Below are positions 1 through 11,700 of a stretch of 64,000 nucleotides of DNA, piece after piece. This stretch comes from Geosiphon pyriformis (Eukaryota; Glomeromycota; Glomeromycetes; Archaeosporales; Geosiphonaceae): positions 129,698 through 193,697 of the forward strand of contig JAAOMT010000430.1 of NCBI GenBank assembly GCA_016748015.1, read 5' to 3'. Numbering within the stretch: the stretch's first letter is position 1; every line of letters starts with the position of its first letter. The translations under genes were made by a program, and so were the position numbers. A model generated the notes under the pieces. That model was not told the origin of the DNA. It saw only the letters and a list, made by a program, of their open reading frames with translations, and ran no database searches.

Positions 1-946
1 TTAGAGCCCTGTGAGAATATGAAATGCGTTCTCCCCACTTCGGTTATTTCAAGATGCGATGAATTCGTAAATAATCTTAATAATATTGAAGTACCGGATG
101 TGCCCATGAACATTGTACATAACAAAGAATGGAAAGAGAAGGATGTTAAATTGTTAGAACGAACAAATCGTATATTAAGCGTTTTGTAGGTATTTTTTAT
201 CTTTGTATTGATTTTAAGAACTTTTTAACTATTCTTAATGCAGGGAGGGGGTATGGAACAATCCAGCATTTGCAACTAGCGAAATGCGTAGTTCTCAAAG
301 TGAAGGAACTTATATCACAGACATCGTTGTACCTTTGCTTCGGGCCGGTTTGGATGATCTCCCAAATGGTAGTATTTGTATGAGCACTGCGGAACGTCAG
401 AGTATAGCAAGTAAGGTCCGAAAAAGTCTTGGGGTGAATGAAGAAAAGAGTTCACACTCTCCCAGAGTGCCAATAGGGAAAAAACCCGATGTTATGGTGA
501 TGGAAAAATGTGGAGGTAAGATTTTTGAACTTGGTTATGTGGAATCTTCACGGGTCGTTTGCACTAATTCAAAAAAAGAGGATGATTCTATAAAATTGTG
601 GAGGGAAACCCTAGATGGAATAAGTCTCGTCGGTATTGCTTGTAGACCAACAAGTAATCAATTTGGTATTGTTGGAATTCAAGTGGCTGGTGAGGATTTA
701 TGTCTTAACGTTTTAGTGAGAGATGCAAATGGGATACCAAGATATTTCCATCTTGTCCAAGCTCAAATACCTTTTACAAAAAGTACTTCATGGCGTGTGA
801 AGCCTCTTGTTCATCTATTACTGACTTTGAGAAATATTACAATTGTAAACAAAAGCTTACTAATGCAGGCATTAGAGCAAGCTAATACACGTCCACCCCG
901 AAATGCTAATCCGAGTCCCACAGTTTCTTCACCATTATACGATTAA
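1..946 (+). CDS. Partial two-exon gene, C-terminal part of a hypothetical protein
   Basis: Reading frame 1 is open from the window edge. It continues across a proposed intron at 186-243 (GTAGGT donor, TGCAG acceptor, 58 nt), which joins the two exons exactly in frame: exon 1 is 1-185 and exon 2 is 244-946 (stop TAA). Without splicing the first exon would stop at TAG 187-189. The visible part is about 295 residues. It contains SEGTYITDIVVPLLRAGLDD, then GKKPDV, FELGYVESSR and KLWRETLDG, an arrangement I remember from lineage-specific, multi-copy hypothetical proteins of arbuscular mycorrhizal fungi. The PD followed by a Glu in a hydrophobic strand faintly recalls a PD-(D/E)xK nuclease fold, but no Lys is evident and I would not assign activity. 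The 3' end is rich in Pro, Asn and Ser. No frameshift is visible, so it may be a functional gene. Confidence 0.7.
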
Positions 947-1458
947 TCTTTGTAATATTTTGATCCTTTGTATTTTTATCTATATCAATAAAATTGTCAT
1001 GATGGCGATTTATCTTATATATGAGTACCTGCGTGAAAATCTGACAAAAATCAAAAAATTAGATAATACAAACATAGTCACGCGTTATTTATCGGGCATA
1101 TGATAGATTATTAATTATATGCTTGTAGTACATCCCGAAATAGATTCCACCCCGAAATAGATCATATACGATTATCCCAGATATAGAACGACGTATTATC
1201 GGTGCTTCATTTTGATTGGGTAATCGCCATATATATCTCCCTACCGATTATCAATGATTACTTACCTCTCACGCTTCTTTTTTTTCTGCGAAAGTAATAC
1301 TATTCTTCTTGAGTAGGACATCGGCTCTAGGAATTATTCCTAACGGCTCGTCGAATTGCGTTGCTTTTGTACGTTTCTGCCTATCAGCGGAGCTAGTGTC
1401 TAGACACTTATTTAATACATTAAGACCATTTTTTCTCTGCATTCGCTTTATTATAACC
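947..1458. other. Intergenic stretch with a short direct repeat
   Basis: No convincing gene. The 12-mer CCCGAAATAGAT occurs twice with a 17-bp period at 1134-1145 and 1151-1162. The rest is moderately AT-rich spacer and presumably holds the 3' end of the upstream gene and the 5' flank of the helicase-like pseudogene. Confidence 0.5.
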
Positions 1459-4082
1459 ATGAACTCAACCAACAAACGAAAAGAAGCTGTCACGTCGGAA
1501 GAAACACCACCCACGAAGAAGTTATCACGACAGGCCCGAGCACGTAGAAATAAAAAACAGAGGCGTGAACAAGAACAGATTGTGATACATCAAGAACCTG
1601 GGATTGATGCAAACTCCCTCACAAGTTCCACGGAAATGAATTCGATAATAAATACCACCGATATAATTTTTGATCCGACTCGAGAAATATTACCGTTAAT
1701 TTTATAAAATGTCTTTGCGCTAGATACATTTGTGTTGATAAGGCTGTCTTAGTTATTTGCGTGGGTTTGTGGAACAGAACGGAGCCGTGACCGTCCTGCG
1801 CTTTGGCTAAGACAATTTGTTTGTTCCTCAAAATGTAATCTTGTCGCTGAGTCATTTAGAGATAGGTTTTTTTTGCTCACCTGTTGCTAGTGGCAAAACA
1901 AAAACACTAAGAGAAATTCTCGATTCCTTAGCCAAAAATAGAGCAGATTTGCCTTGTTTAACTGGATTTCATATCGTAAAACTCTTAGCAATGAGACTAA
2001 AGCTAAAGTTGAAATATTGCAAAATTCAGGACTTCGTGTATGCCATTATCAGGAAAATGAGGGTAATTTAGCTATACGCGACTGGGATGTTATTATTGTC
2101 CAAGTTGAAAGTACCCATCGTCTTAATTTCTATGGAAGGCGTTCTTACGTAGTTATCTTAGACGAAAATAATGCTATTATGCGTCAAATGTCTAGTGGAG
2201 TTCATGCACGTGAATCTGAAAATGCTATGCGGGATTTATTAAAATCAGCTGTTCATGTTATTTCTATGGATGCATTTGCAAACGAATCGACTTTAAACTT
2301 TTTGAGACAATATCGAGGTGGAGATATAAGAATTTTTGATAACGAATATAAGCCACGTGAAGGTGAGACTGTTAAAATTCTTTATGATCCAGATAAAGGA
2401 TCAGAAGCTATACATAGGGGTCTTAAGATGCTTCAGGAAGGTAAACGAGTTGCTTTTTCAATGACCTCATGCAAAAAAGCACGAGCTTTGGCAAACCAAG
2501 CTTCCAAATCACAAAAACCAGACGGCTCGCACGTTTTATCACGAGTTTATTTTGGCCAAATGGATGGAAAGCAACGGCAGGATGACTTTGCCGATATTAA
2601 TGCTACTTGGAGTGGTCTTGATTGTGTGGTTTATACAAGTACTGTAGAAGCTGGCATCTCTTTTGAAATTTCCAATCATTTTGATGCAGTTATAGGAATA
2701 AGTAATATTAATACAGGAGTACATGCTGAAGCTTTTGCACAAATGTTTTATCGAGTTCGCGATTGCCCATATCGTATTATTTCTCTCTATAATAGTAAAA
2801 AAACTGGCATTTTCAAAGAACCGAATCGTGATCTCATTCGTGCTGAACTTTCTGCCCTGAGACCTGGCGACTTGCCAACTGCTATAAAAGGACATCGTGA
2901 ATGGAATAAAATTAACGACTGTTATACACTTCATTCATCTCCAGCCGTAGAGACTTATATTGAGGTCGAATATGAAAGACGCTTATCGGCCAAATATTTT
3001 CCTGAGATTCTTTGTAGTCTTATTGCTAGTACTGGAGCAACTCTTGAATTAATTTTGGCAGAAGATACTGAAAAAGTTAACAGAAATGAAATTTCTCATA
3101 CTATTAAGAATATTGAGAAAAATATTAAAAGCTCGGATGCAGAATCAATAGCAAATGCTCCAGATATTAGTCCCAATAAAGCTGAAATTCTTAAGCAAAA
3201 TCCTATATGCTCTTTTGCTGATAACATGACTTTACAACGTCATTATTTATGGAGAACATATGCTTCAGGTGATATTGGTGGCAAGGATGATATTCGAAAC
3301 TGGGGTATGAATAATGATAATTGGATTAAGCTTTGTAATATAGATTTCGTAAAAAAATTCAATAATCCTGAACCTTTACAACATTTTAGAAAGCTGGCAT
3401 ATTTCAGAAGACAAGGTTCCAATGCGACAAAAGCTATAGAAAATCTAAAAATCAAAGAAAAAATGCAATGGGAAGATTCACATGAATCTATGGATCCATC
3501 TTCAGTCGATTTGCATAAATTTTATTCAGCAAAACAATGGGAAGCGGTACATAATCTTGTCCAATCAATAGGTTTAGAGATATAGATGATATGAATATTC
3601 TTTCTGGTGATGATGTGGCTAAGACTTTCGAGCAATTACGGGAAAAAATCGTTAAAATTCGAGAAAATGCATTGTTACTCCTTGGTTTTAAGACCAGAGC
3701 TAAAGGATTGCTCGATCTCAATGCTACAATAAAATTTATTAATGCGGTAATGGGTAGTTGGTACGGTTATACTATCAAGAGTGGTGCAACTTGTGTAGGT
3801 TCTAAAGAACATCAAGTATGGAAAAAAACGTATTGGATTGATCGCAACCCATATTGTGGAGCTGGCTTTAATAATCAAGAAGTAATAGCTAGGAAGTTAG
3901 AATATTGTCCTATAGCTCCAGTTCTTCCATCATATAAGTCAAAGGTAATTGACGAAATTCAGGATCTTTTCGATTCAATACCCATTACTACTGATATCGC
4001 CATTTCAAAATTCAGTAATGAGGTTTGTGAAAAGAGTTCTTGCAATAACATAGTTGAAAAATCCGTAACAGATTTGCCATAA
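1459..4082 (+). pseudogene. Origin-binding-protein-type DNA helicase (herpes UL9-like superfamily 2), frameshifted
   Basis: Pieces in three frames read as one protein. A basic N-terminal piece (1459-1707, many Lys/Arg, ending FDPTREILPLIL) is followed by a Walker A-like SPVASGKT at 1877-1900. The main body (about 1954-3585) contains a Walker B-like VILDENNAIMRQMSSG near 2152-2200, the helicase-core segment YTSTVEAGISFE near 2632-2667 and a motif VI-like QMFYRVRD near 2740. The C-terminal piece is at 3591-4082. A frame change is needed near 1954 and another near 3575, where GF..DIDD continues the domain in the next frame; the link between 1707 and 1870 is unclear and could be an intron or a deletion. 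Proteins of this type unwind replication origins in herpesviruses; related helicases are, from memory, repeated in arbuscular mycorrhizal fungal genomes, where their role is unknown. The three breaks suggest an inactive copy. It is co-oriented with the Penelope-like element 180 bp downstream. Confidence 0.75.
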
Positions 4083-4264
4083 TTGCCCATTTTCATGTTT
4101 GATTGCAAGTATATAAGCGTCGCTTGTAGAGTGGTTGTAGTGCGTCGACTTTCGAACTTAGGCTAACACCCTTTAAAAACGATTTTCTGCGCAGACAACC
4201 GTTTGCTTTACTTGAGCACTCTTATCTTATACTTGCCAACAAAAACCCTAACCTTTTATCAAAT
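4083..4264 (+). promoter_or_regulatory. Candidate 5' leader and promoter of the Penelope-like element
   Basis: This is the spacer between the helicase remnant and the first ATG of the reverse transcriptase frame. It contains a TATA-like TATATAA at 4110-4116, about 150 bp before the ATG at 4265, and one telomere-type CCCTAACC at 4246-4253. A promoter role is inferred from position only. Confidence 0.35.
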
Positions 4265-6837
4265 ATGTCTCAATCTACTTCTCAACCTACTATTTCTTCT
4301 AATGACATGGACATTGATGTCCCCCTAATGAACATTAGGGAATCCGTCGCTGTCCAAAAGCTCACTGACCAGCTTGTGCTCAAGATCGGTTCTTCCGGTC
4401 TTGATAATATGTCGTTCCCTCAAATTCCATAGCAAAAAAATTATGTTCTTTTTCTATTTCATAAGATAGATGATCTGAAACGTAAAATTGTTGCTAATTC
4501 AAACCGTGACCCAAAATCTTTTCTACCCACTCCTCTTTATGATCCTTCTCAATTTCTTTCCGATGACTTACTCATGATTGATAATACGCTTGGTGAAGTT
4601 TGTGTGGCTTTAAAGCATTCTCGTGAAAATCTGCTATTGGCAAAAATTGCCGAGTATGATGCTTTCATCGATAAGTCTCCCTCAAAAGTTCATTCGGATG
4701 TCGCCAATTTAATCAGTAAAGTTCATACTGATGACTTGGTTTCCGATGAAGCTAAGAGTGGTTTACTGGGAATTCTTGATAAAGAAATTAAGGAGTTTGA
4801 AACGTTCATTAAAACTCGTCCAGCTTTAAAGGACTTGGTCATTGGTTCCGCTGTGGTTAGTTCCACTCCACACAAGCCTGTTTTGAAAAAATATTTTTCT
4901 AATAAGGTTGTTTCTGTAGGTTCTGGTATCGAAACCTCCCCCAAAACGCAAGGTTCAGCCATCTCCGGCCAAGAAGAACCTCCCAAACAAAAAAGTGAAA
5001 AATGCAAAACAAGGCGATCAAAAGGGAAAAAAAAGGTCTCAAAAACAACGGTTAAACAACCGCTCGAAGCCGAAAAATCAACGAAGGTATTGGTTCACAA
5101 TATTTCTTCTGTGATTATTTCCTCTTTCGTTATGGATTTCTTGAAGTTAGGTTCGAACTTTCAACTTACTTCGAAACCCTCTCTTGTTAAGACCTATCAA
5201 ACGTGGTCAGGCGTCAGGAAACAAATTCTCGAAGCCTATAGTAAAATCCCTGAAAGGAAAAGAGAAAGCCTCTTAATTTTCAATCAGCGTTTACTCTTTG
5301 CATCCGACTACATTTTAAATAATTTCAATGTCCTTAAAGATCGTAGAAATAGTATTTTTAATATCTCTGGATGTGTTAATAATGTTTTATTATTTTTAAT
5401 AGATCACGACTTCATTGTCGTTCCATTAGATAAAAACATGGGTCTCACTATTTGTGATTATTCTCATTATAACACTGAAATGCTTAAGCTACTTTCTGAC
5501 ACTTCGGTTTTTAAGCTTTGTGATGCGCCTGACGTTTCGCACTGCTCTAAATTGCTCTCGGATCATATATCTGATTTTTATATGAGCACTGACTTAAGAG
5601 AACGTAAAAATACTCATGAATACTTGCGAAAAATATTTTTTCCTTTACGTAATTCTGAATTACGTTTCCCTGAAATTTATGGATTATGGAAATTACACAA
5701 AAACCCTTGTGTTCTTCGTCCCATTACTCCTAATCATTCTTGGATTATGTCCGCTGCTTCGCGTTGGTTAGCCAAACGTTGGCAACCCTACATTAAAAAA
5801 TGTCCGACAGTCCTCGATAATTCTATGAGTTTTATTTCGAATCATTATCATGGCTATGTTACTGTTGCTACATTTGACATCAAGAATATGTATACCAATA
5901 TTGAAATTCGTACGCTTTATCAGCGCATTTGGGCTTGGCTGAAATTTCTTTCACCTGATCGCTCAAATTTTGAGAATCTTTGGTTGACCTTTGAAGTTAA
6001 ACTTATGAGGCTTATTCTTGAGAATAGCTTTGTTCTTTATGAAGATTCGTTCTATCACCAGCACAAAAGACTGGCGATGGGTACTTCAGCTGCTCCTGTT
6101 ATCACGAATTTATTCTGTGCTTCTATTAAACACAAAATTGTCGCGACTATGGGTAATACTTTTGGGTCCACTATTGTTCGTCGTTATTTGGATGATATTA
6201 TCGTTATTTATGATCCTCATAAATTCGATATTAATGCCTGGGTACGGTATTACCACTCCCTTGCTGTTCCTTCCACGTTTATTTTGGAACGCACCGATAA
6301 TGACGACTATAATGCCGTATTTTTGGATTTGAATATTTCGGTTTTCTGGTCTGATAATCTTACCAAATTTTCAGTCCAATCTTATGACAAAACCATGTAA
6401 TCCTCATATATATACTGATCCTCGGACTTTTTATCCCAGGAAATATGTTATGAACTGGATTCAGGGCGAAAATATTCGTCATATTCGAAATAATTCGGAT
6501 TTTTCCAGTTACTGGGTTCATATTAAGAAATTTAAAGCTTGACTGCTGGCTAGGGGCTATCCCCTGTTTGTGGTTGACTTTCAACTTAACAAAATACTTG
6601 CCTTGGCTTCTTGGTTCTCATGGAAAAAGAGATTTTTCTAGTACCATTGTTAAGATTCCTAATCTACCGGAAAGGCCTCTCATATGTAAAGTCATTCATG
6701 ATGTCATTTTCCCTTCATTTTCGGGTCATGCCAACTCCCTGGTACCTATAGTTACCCGTGGTAGTAGTGTTTTCAACGTTGTTAATAGAGCCAGAAGGAC
6801 TTTAATCGCCCAAAAACTGGCTGAACCTACTTTTTAG
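4265..6837 (+). pseudogene. Penelope-like element reverse transcriptase, no GIY-YIG endonuclease seen, broken copy
   Basis: The frame starts at ATG 4265 (MSQSTSQPTISS) and is interrupted by one in-frame TAG at 4430. It is then open to TAA 6398-6400, so the real N-terminus is about 100 codons upstream of the long open stretch starting at 4574. Penelope-type reverse transcriptase blocks appear in order: VPLDKNMGLTICD (near 5420), YGLWKLHKNP (near 5680), RPITPNHSW, TFDIKNMYTNI (near 5870), AMGTSAAPVITNLF (near 6075) and the catalytic RRYLDDI, with YLDD at 6185-6196. FLDLNISVFW follows. A one-base shift at about 6398 restores homology, a TGA at 6540 sits where Trp is expected (before LLARGYP), and a further shift near 6560-6630 leads into 6568-6837. 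The C-terminal part shows no GIY...YIG signature, as in endonuclease-deficient Penelope-like elements, which are known to attach to telomeres. Telomere-type repeats lie just downstream. This copy is inactive as read. Confidence 0.8.
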
Positions 6838-7003
6838 TGTTCGCCGGTGTTGGATCCCGATTGGTTTGCATGATCTGGCTTGACTTGGTGACGGCCGGCT
6901 AAATTATTTTATCCTTGGTCCAGCCATGTGATTGGCCATTGTCACGGGCTCTAGCACATGATTAGTTTTGTTCTATGATGCTAACCCAATCCTTTACACC
7001 TGA
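6838..7003 (+). other. Probable 3' untranslated region of the Penelope-like element
   Basis: This non-coding stretch of moderate GC lies between the last recognisable element codon and the telomere-type hexamers. Its composition matches the element and not the AT desert that starts at 7034, so it is taken as element 3' UTR. No hammerhead ribozyme core could be identified by eye. Confidence 0.45.
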
Positions 7004-7033
7004 TCTTAACCCTAACCTTGACCCTAACCCTAA
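7004..7033 (+). repeat. Interstitial telomere-type repeat array (CCCTAA)n
   Basis: Five consecutive hexamers: TCTTAA, CCCTAA, CCTTGA, CCCTAA, CCCTAA. The units are in C-rich orientation on the + strand, as at the left end of a chromosome. The array is at the 3' side of the plus-strand Penelope-like element. The two variant units differ from CCCTAA by one (TCTTAA) and two (CCTTGA) substitutions. Confidence 0.8.
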
Positions 7034-8570
7034 TACTTATTTATAATTTTAAATTGGCTAAACAAAAAGTTAATCATATCCAAATTGGTAATTTGATTAT
7101 AAATAAAATTTTTAATATTAATGTAAAGCTTATTTAATTAAGTAAAAAATTAACTTAAAAAATTGAAGAATTTTTTGTTAAAAATTTAAAAACATATTAG
7201 TTTTTACAATATTAAAAAAATAACAGCAGTCTATAGTATTAATAATATTATTATTATTAAAAATAAAAACAATCATAGAAACAAAATTTTTATAACTATT
7301 ACTATTGTTAAAAATTAGAATATATTGTCAGAAATTAGAACATATTATTAGAAACTACTAAAAAAAATATTTAATTAATATTAACAAAATTAATATTAAG
7401 TATAATTAAAATATATATAATTAATGAGATATTAATATTTATTTTCTTAGTATTAACAACTCTAATACTTATTTTGATTATTACAAAATTATTATTAATA
7501 TTTTTAAATAATAGTATAATCTTAATTTTAGTATTAAACTTTTCAATTTATTAATTCAAAATCCTAAGTTATTAATTATAATTAAGAATAAAAAAACAAC
7601 AAAAAAAATCAATTTTAATTTATATTTATATTATTATAGAGTATAAGTTACAGTAATTTACTACTTTAAGCACTATTAAATAGATATTTTAACCAAATTG
7701 CTTATCTTGGTTTTTACAAAATTCAGAATTTTAATATTATACTTTTAAAAAAAAAGCCATAATTAAGTTCACCAATTTTTTTTTTCCTAACAATAATCAA
7801 ATTACTTTTAATATAATTTCTTTAACTATAATTACTGAAGATAAAATACTTGCTATTATTTTTTTATTTAATAAAAAAAATTTAAATATTTTTAATTTTT
7901 TTAGTAAAGCTGTTTTAATTAAAATAAACTAATAATAATAATATATATTAATGCCAAAACAAAATAAATAAATATTAAATTAATACTTATTAGTAAATTA
8001 ACTGACAAAATAATTATAAAACAACTTATAAATTAATTAAGTTACTAAGTTAATTAATATTATTAGTTGAAATTTAAGATATTAATTAATATAAAATTAT
8101 TCTTATAATTTTTACTATTAATTAGTATATATTATTATTTCAAATTATCATTGATTATTTTATTAAATTATTCAAATTATTATTTAATTAATAATTTAAT
8201 TTATATAAAACACAAATATAATTAAATTATAATGATCAAATTATATAATACACTAAACTATATAATATTAAAAATTTCCCAAAATATTTAGTAATTTAAC
8301 AAAATATTTAACAGTTTACCAAAATAATTTATAATTTGCAGAAATAACTTGTAATTTAATAAAATATATCTTTAGTTTACCAAAATATTAAGAAAAAAAA
8401 ATGCTAGATTATAGAATAGTATTATAATAAGTTGTATAAAAGAAAAGCATTTTTTAAAACAATATATCTTAGTTAAAATTAATTTTTATTAAATATCTTT
8501 TTTATAAATTAATTTTAATAAAAACTTATCTTAAAAACATAAAAATTCTTAAATATTTTTTTATTAAGAT
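7034..8570. other. AT-rich desert
   Basis: Almost pure A/T with homopolymer runs and very few CG dinucleotides, starting directly at the telomere-type repeats. No open frame with recognisable similarity; short open frames are compositional. Probably decayed transposon sequence, but no relic could be aligned here. Confidence 0.6.
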
Positions 8571-8790
8571 TTAATGAACAAAATCCAACTACTGTTTAGA
8601 AATTAGAAACAAACTAAAAATTTTAGTGTTAAACATAGTTTATATGCTTTTTACATATAATTAGCTACTTAAGCCAGTTTAAACTATACTATATTAATAT
8701 AACAAAAGAAAACGTATCTAAAGACAACATCTTTTGAATAATATTAAACAAGATAACACTACAAACAACCAATCCAACTAATTATTTGAC
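8571..8790 (-). mobile_element. Hypermutated 3' end of a LINE (same family as 46491-51835)
   Basis: On the + strand this stretch aligns base by base with the 3' end of the better LINE at about 46501-46640. TTAATGAA starts both, followed by AACTACTGTTTAG against AACCACTATCTAG, then CAAACTA against CAGACTA and TTACATATAATTAGC against CTACATGTGGCTAGC. Most differences are C to T or G to A towards the desert copy. The match fades after about 8700. The coding part could not be followed to the right, so it is a fragment or too decayed. Confidence 0.55.
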
Positions 8791-11700
8791 TGTTTTTAAG
8801 GAGTTAGTTTTAATGCTAATAGACTTATACTTTCAAAAAAAAATTAAGTTAGAAAATATATTATTATTAATATTAACTGAATGTTTTAAATTATTAAACA
8901 TATTAATATTTTCTATGCAGTACTTTTTTTTAAAAAAAACTACTTTTCTTCTCAACTTATTAATAATCTTGTTAAAAAAATTCAAATAAATTATAAGTTC
9001 ATTAATCTTGAAGCTAAAAACACTGTTTAATGTAAAATTATACTTAATAAAGTATTTAAATACAATAATTAATGTATTAATAGGCTTAATAATAAACTCA
9101 ACCAAAATTAACAACTTAATTAAATTGAATTTCAAAAATATTAGCTAAAAAAAAATCAAAAAATTACTAATAACCATAAAAAAAAAATAAAAACCACTAA
9201 AAAAAAAAACTTAAAAGAATCTAAAAAAGCAAAAGCTTTAACATAAGAAATATTATTCACAAAATATGATTTAAATATTTTATAGTTCACAATCAGATAA
9301 TCTATTTTTTGACATTTAAAACAATATTAATAACTAGAAGTTTTTATCAAATATGTCACTTTCTTAGTACATTAGTTTTGACAACTGCAAAGTTTAAGTC
9401 AATTTAAAATTTAAATATAATCAGAACAAATCAAAAATAATGACCAGAATTTAAAAAACAAAAAATAAAATACATTTGGCTATCAACTTAGAGAATCATA
9501 TTATTAATCTCAAAAACAATGCAATCAAAAAAAAAATTAACCAACTTGGTTTTAAATCTATCTTAAAACAAAATTGTCTTCTTTTAATTTACAAAAAAAA
9601 AAATCCAAACATTATTTTTGCTCACTAAAACTAACTAGTAATTGAAAACAAATGCAGCAGCACAAAATTTTTTAAAATAAACAATTATGTATTGTCAAAT
9701 ATCAACAGACTTTAGCACAACATAGAAAACAATACCAAAAACACGAAAAGCTGTCTTAATATTAGCAGTAGACATACTTAATAACACATTACACAATACA
9801 ATAGCAGCAAAAAAAGAACCAAATTAAGAAACTACCAAAAACTTGGCAATTTTAAGAGTGATCAAACAAATAAAGCTTGTAAGTTTAATTAAAAACATAG
9901 TATTCAGAAAACTTTAAAAAGCAAATACTGTATAGAAAAGCTTTATATTGTTTTTAAAAACAAATTTCACATTCAAAAAACCATGTATAGAATGAAAAAC
10001 AGCCTTAATATGAACCAATTTGATATTAAAAATAGTATTAGATATCAAAATAAAGGTTATTTACTCAGTAAATCTTTGATAACTAATAATGATTTCTTAA
10101 GTATTACTAGTAATAATACCAAAAACCAAAAAAGATAATAATGATTCAGTTTTTATTTAATTAACTCAGTTCTCAAAAACAAGTGACTTAACAGAAAACT
10201 ATTGTTTTGTTTTTAAAATTGGCAAAAATCTATTAGAGACTTTATATTTGACAACATAATTAGTAATTAATTTTGGTCTATCTTAAATGATAGACTAATT
10301 GATACAACAGAGATTTTATCTAAAATTTTATTAGAAATTACAAAGAAGTTTGTGTAACAATAATAGAAGCAAGTAATTGTCTCACTTTTTTGAATCTTTA
10401 ATTTTTTTAATTATTTTATTAAAAGAGATAATATTAGCAATACTAAATATAAAAACTATAAAAAAAAAGATTTGCTTGTTAACTAGTCTATTATTAAAAA
10501 ATTTTGGGTTCTTAAAGAAAATAAAAACAACACTAAAACTAATTCAAATATGTTTTTTTAAAGAAATTTTAATTGGTAAAGAACTAATTAAAGATGAAAA
10601 AAATATTCAGCAGTCACTAAAGGCAGCTTTTTATTAATATCTTTAAAAAATATGACCAAAACATTATGTTTAGCTGTATTAATAAAAAAAAATTCTTTTA
10701 TGTTAAAATTTTATTAGTTATTATAAAAAAAGTAACATTTGTAGCTTTTTTACTTTTTGTTCTGATCATGATTATAAAATTAAAAAAACAAAGAGTTTTT
10801 GATTTTTTCTTAAATATTTTTGTTTCAATTTTATATTAATATTTTAAAATTAATTAATTACTAATTTTAGAAATTATTAATAACTTTTAAGTCTGAATTT
10901 AAAATGACTTTTTTGATATATATATATATTTTTTTTTTGTTTATTTTTTTTTATATTATTAAGTAGTTATAGTTAAAATTTTTTATAAAAGAGTTAATTT
11001 TTACAATAAAATAACTATATAAATTTTAAAGAATTTACAGATAAAATTTTTTTGTAAAAGAGTTAATTTTTACTGCAAAGTAATTATACAAATAATTAAT
11101 ACAAAATTATTTTCTTATAAGCTTAACAGCATAAATAGTTTAAAATATAAATATTTTGAAAAAAAAATTAACTTATTGGAAGTTTATTAAGTTCTATTAA
11201 CAATATTTAAAAAAAAATAGAAAAATTTCTAATAATATTTGATGTTTTTTTAAAAATAATACAGCAATAATTAAATTAATAATTATTTTTTTGGAAACAA
11301 CAATATCACAAAAATTAAAAAAAAATCTTTTTGAAAACTTAATTTATTATTTAAACAAAGATCTAAAAGTTATTAATACTAATACTTATACTATTTATTT
11401 TAAAAAACTTAATTACAATATTATCAAGTTTTGTAAAAAAAGATATTTTGTTGATTTACAATTTGTTTTTAAACTTAAATTTGAATTTAAAACTAACAAC
11501 AAAGACAAAAAAAACATTTAACCAGTTTATACAACTTTTATTATATTAAAAACAAATTTTTTAATATTTATAAATACTTAAATAAAAAATCAATTTTAAA
11601 TTACCATTTTTAATTACATTTTTCTTAGCTTTGTTTGCTTAAGTACAAATATTTAATTCATCTTTTAACTAATTTTTAAGACCAGAAAACTTTATTGAAA

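Noticed and set aside
1269-1514. Minus-strand 81-codon frame opposite the helicase N-terminus
   Set aside because: Shadow of the Lys/Arg-rich plus-strand segment; no motif or start context.
4100-7003. Hammerhead ribozyme of the Penelope-like element
   Set aside because: CTGATGA at 4728-4734 is inside coding sequence and no matching stems or GAAA core could be laid out by eye. A covariance-model search would decide.
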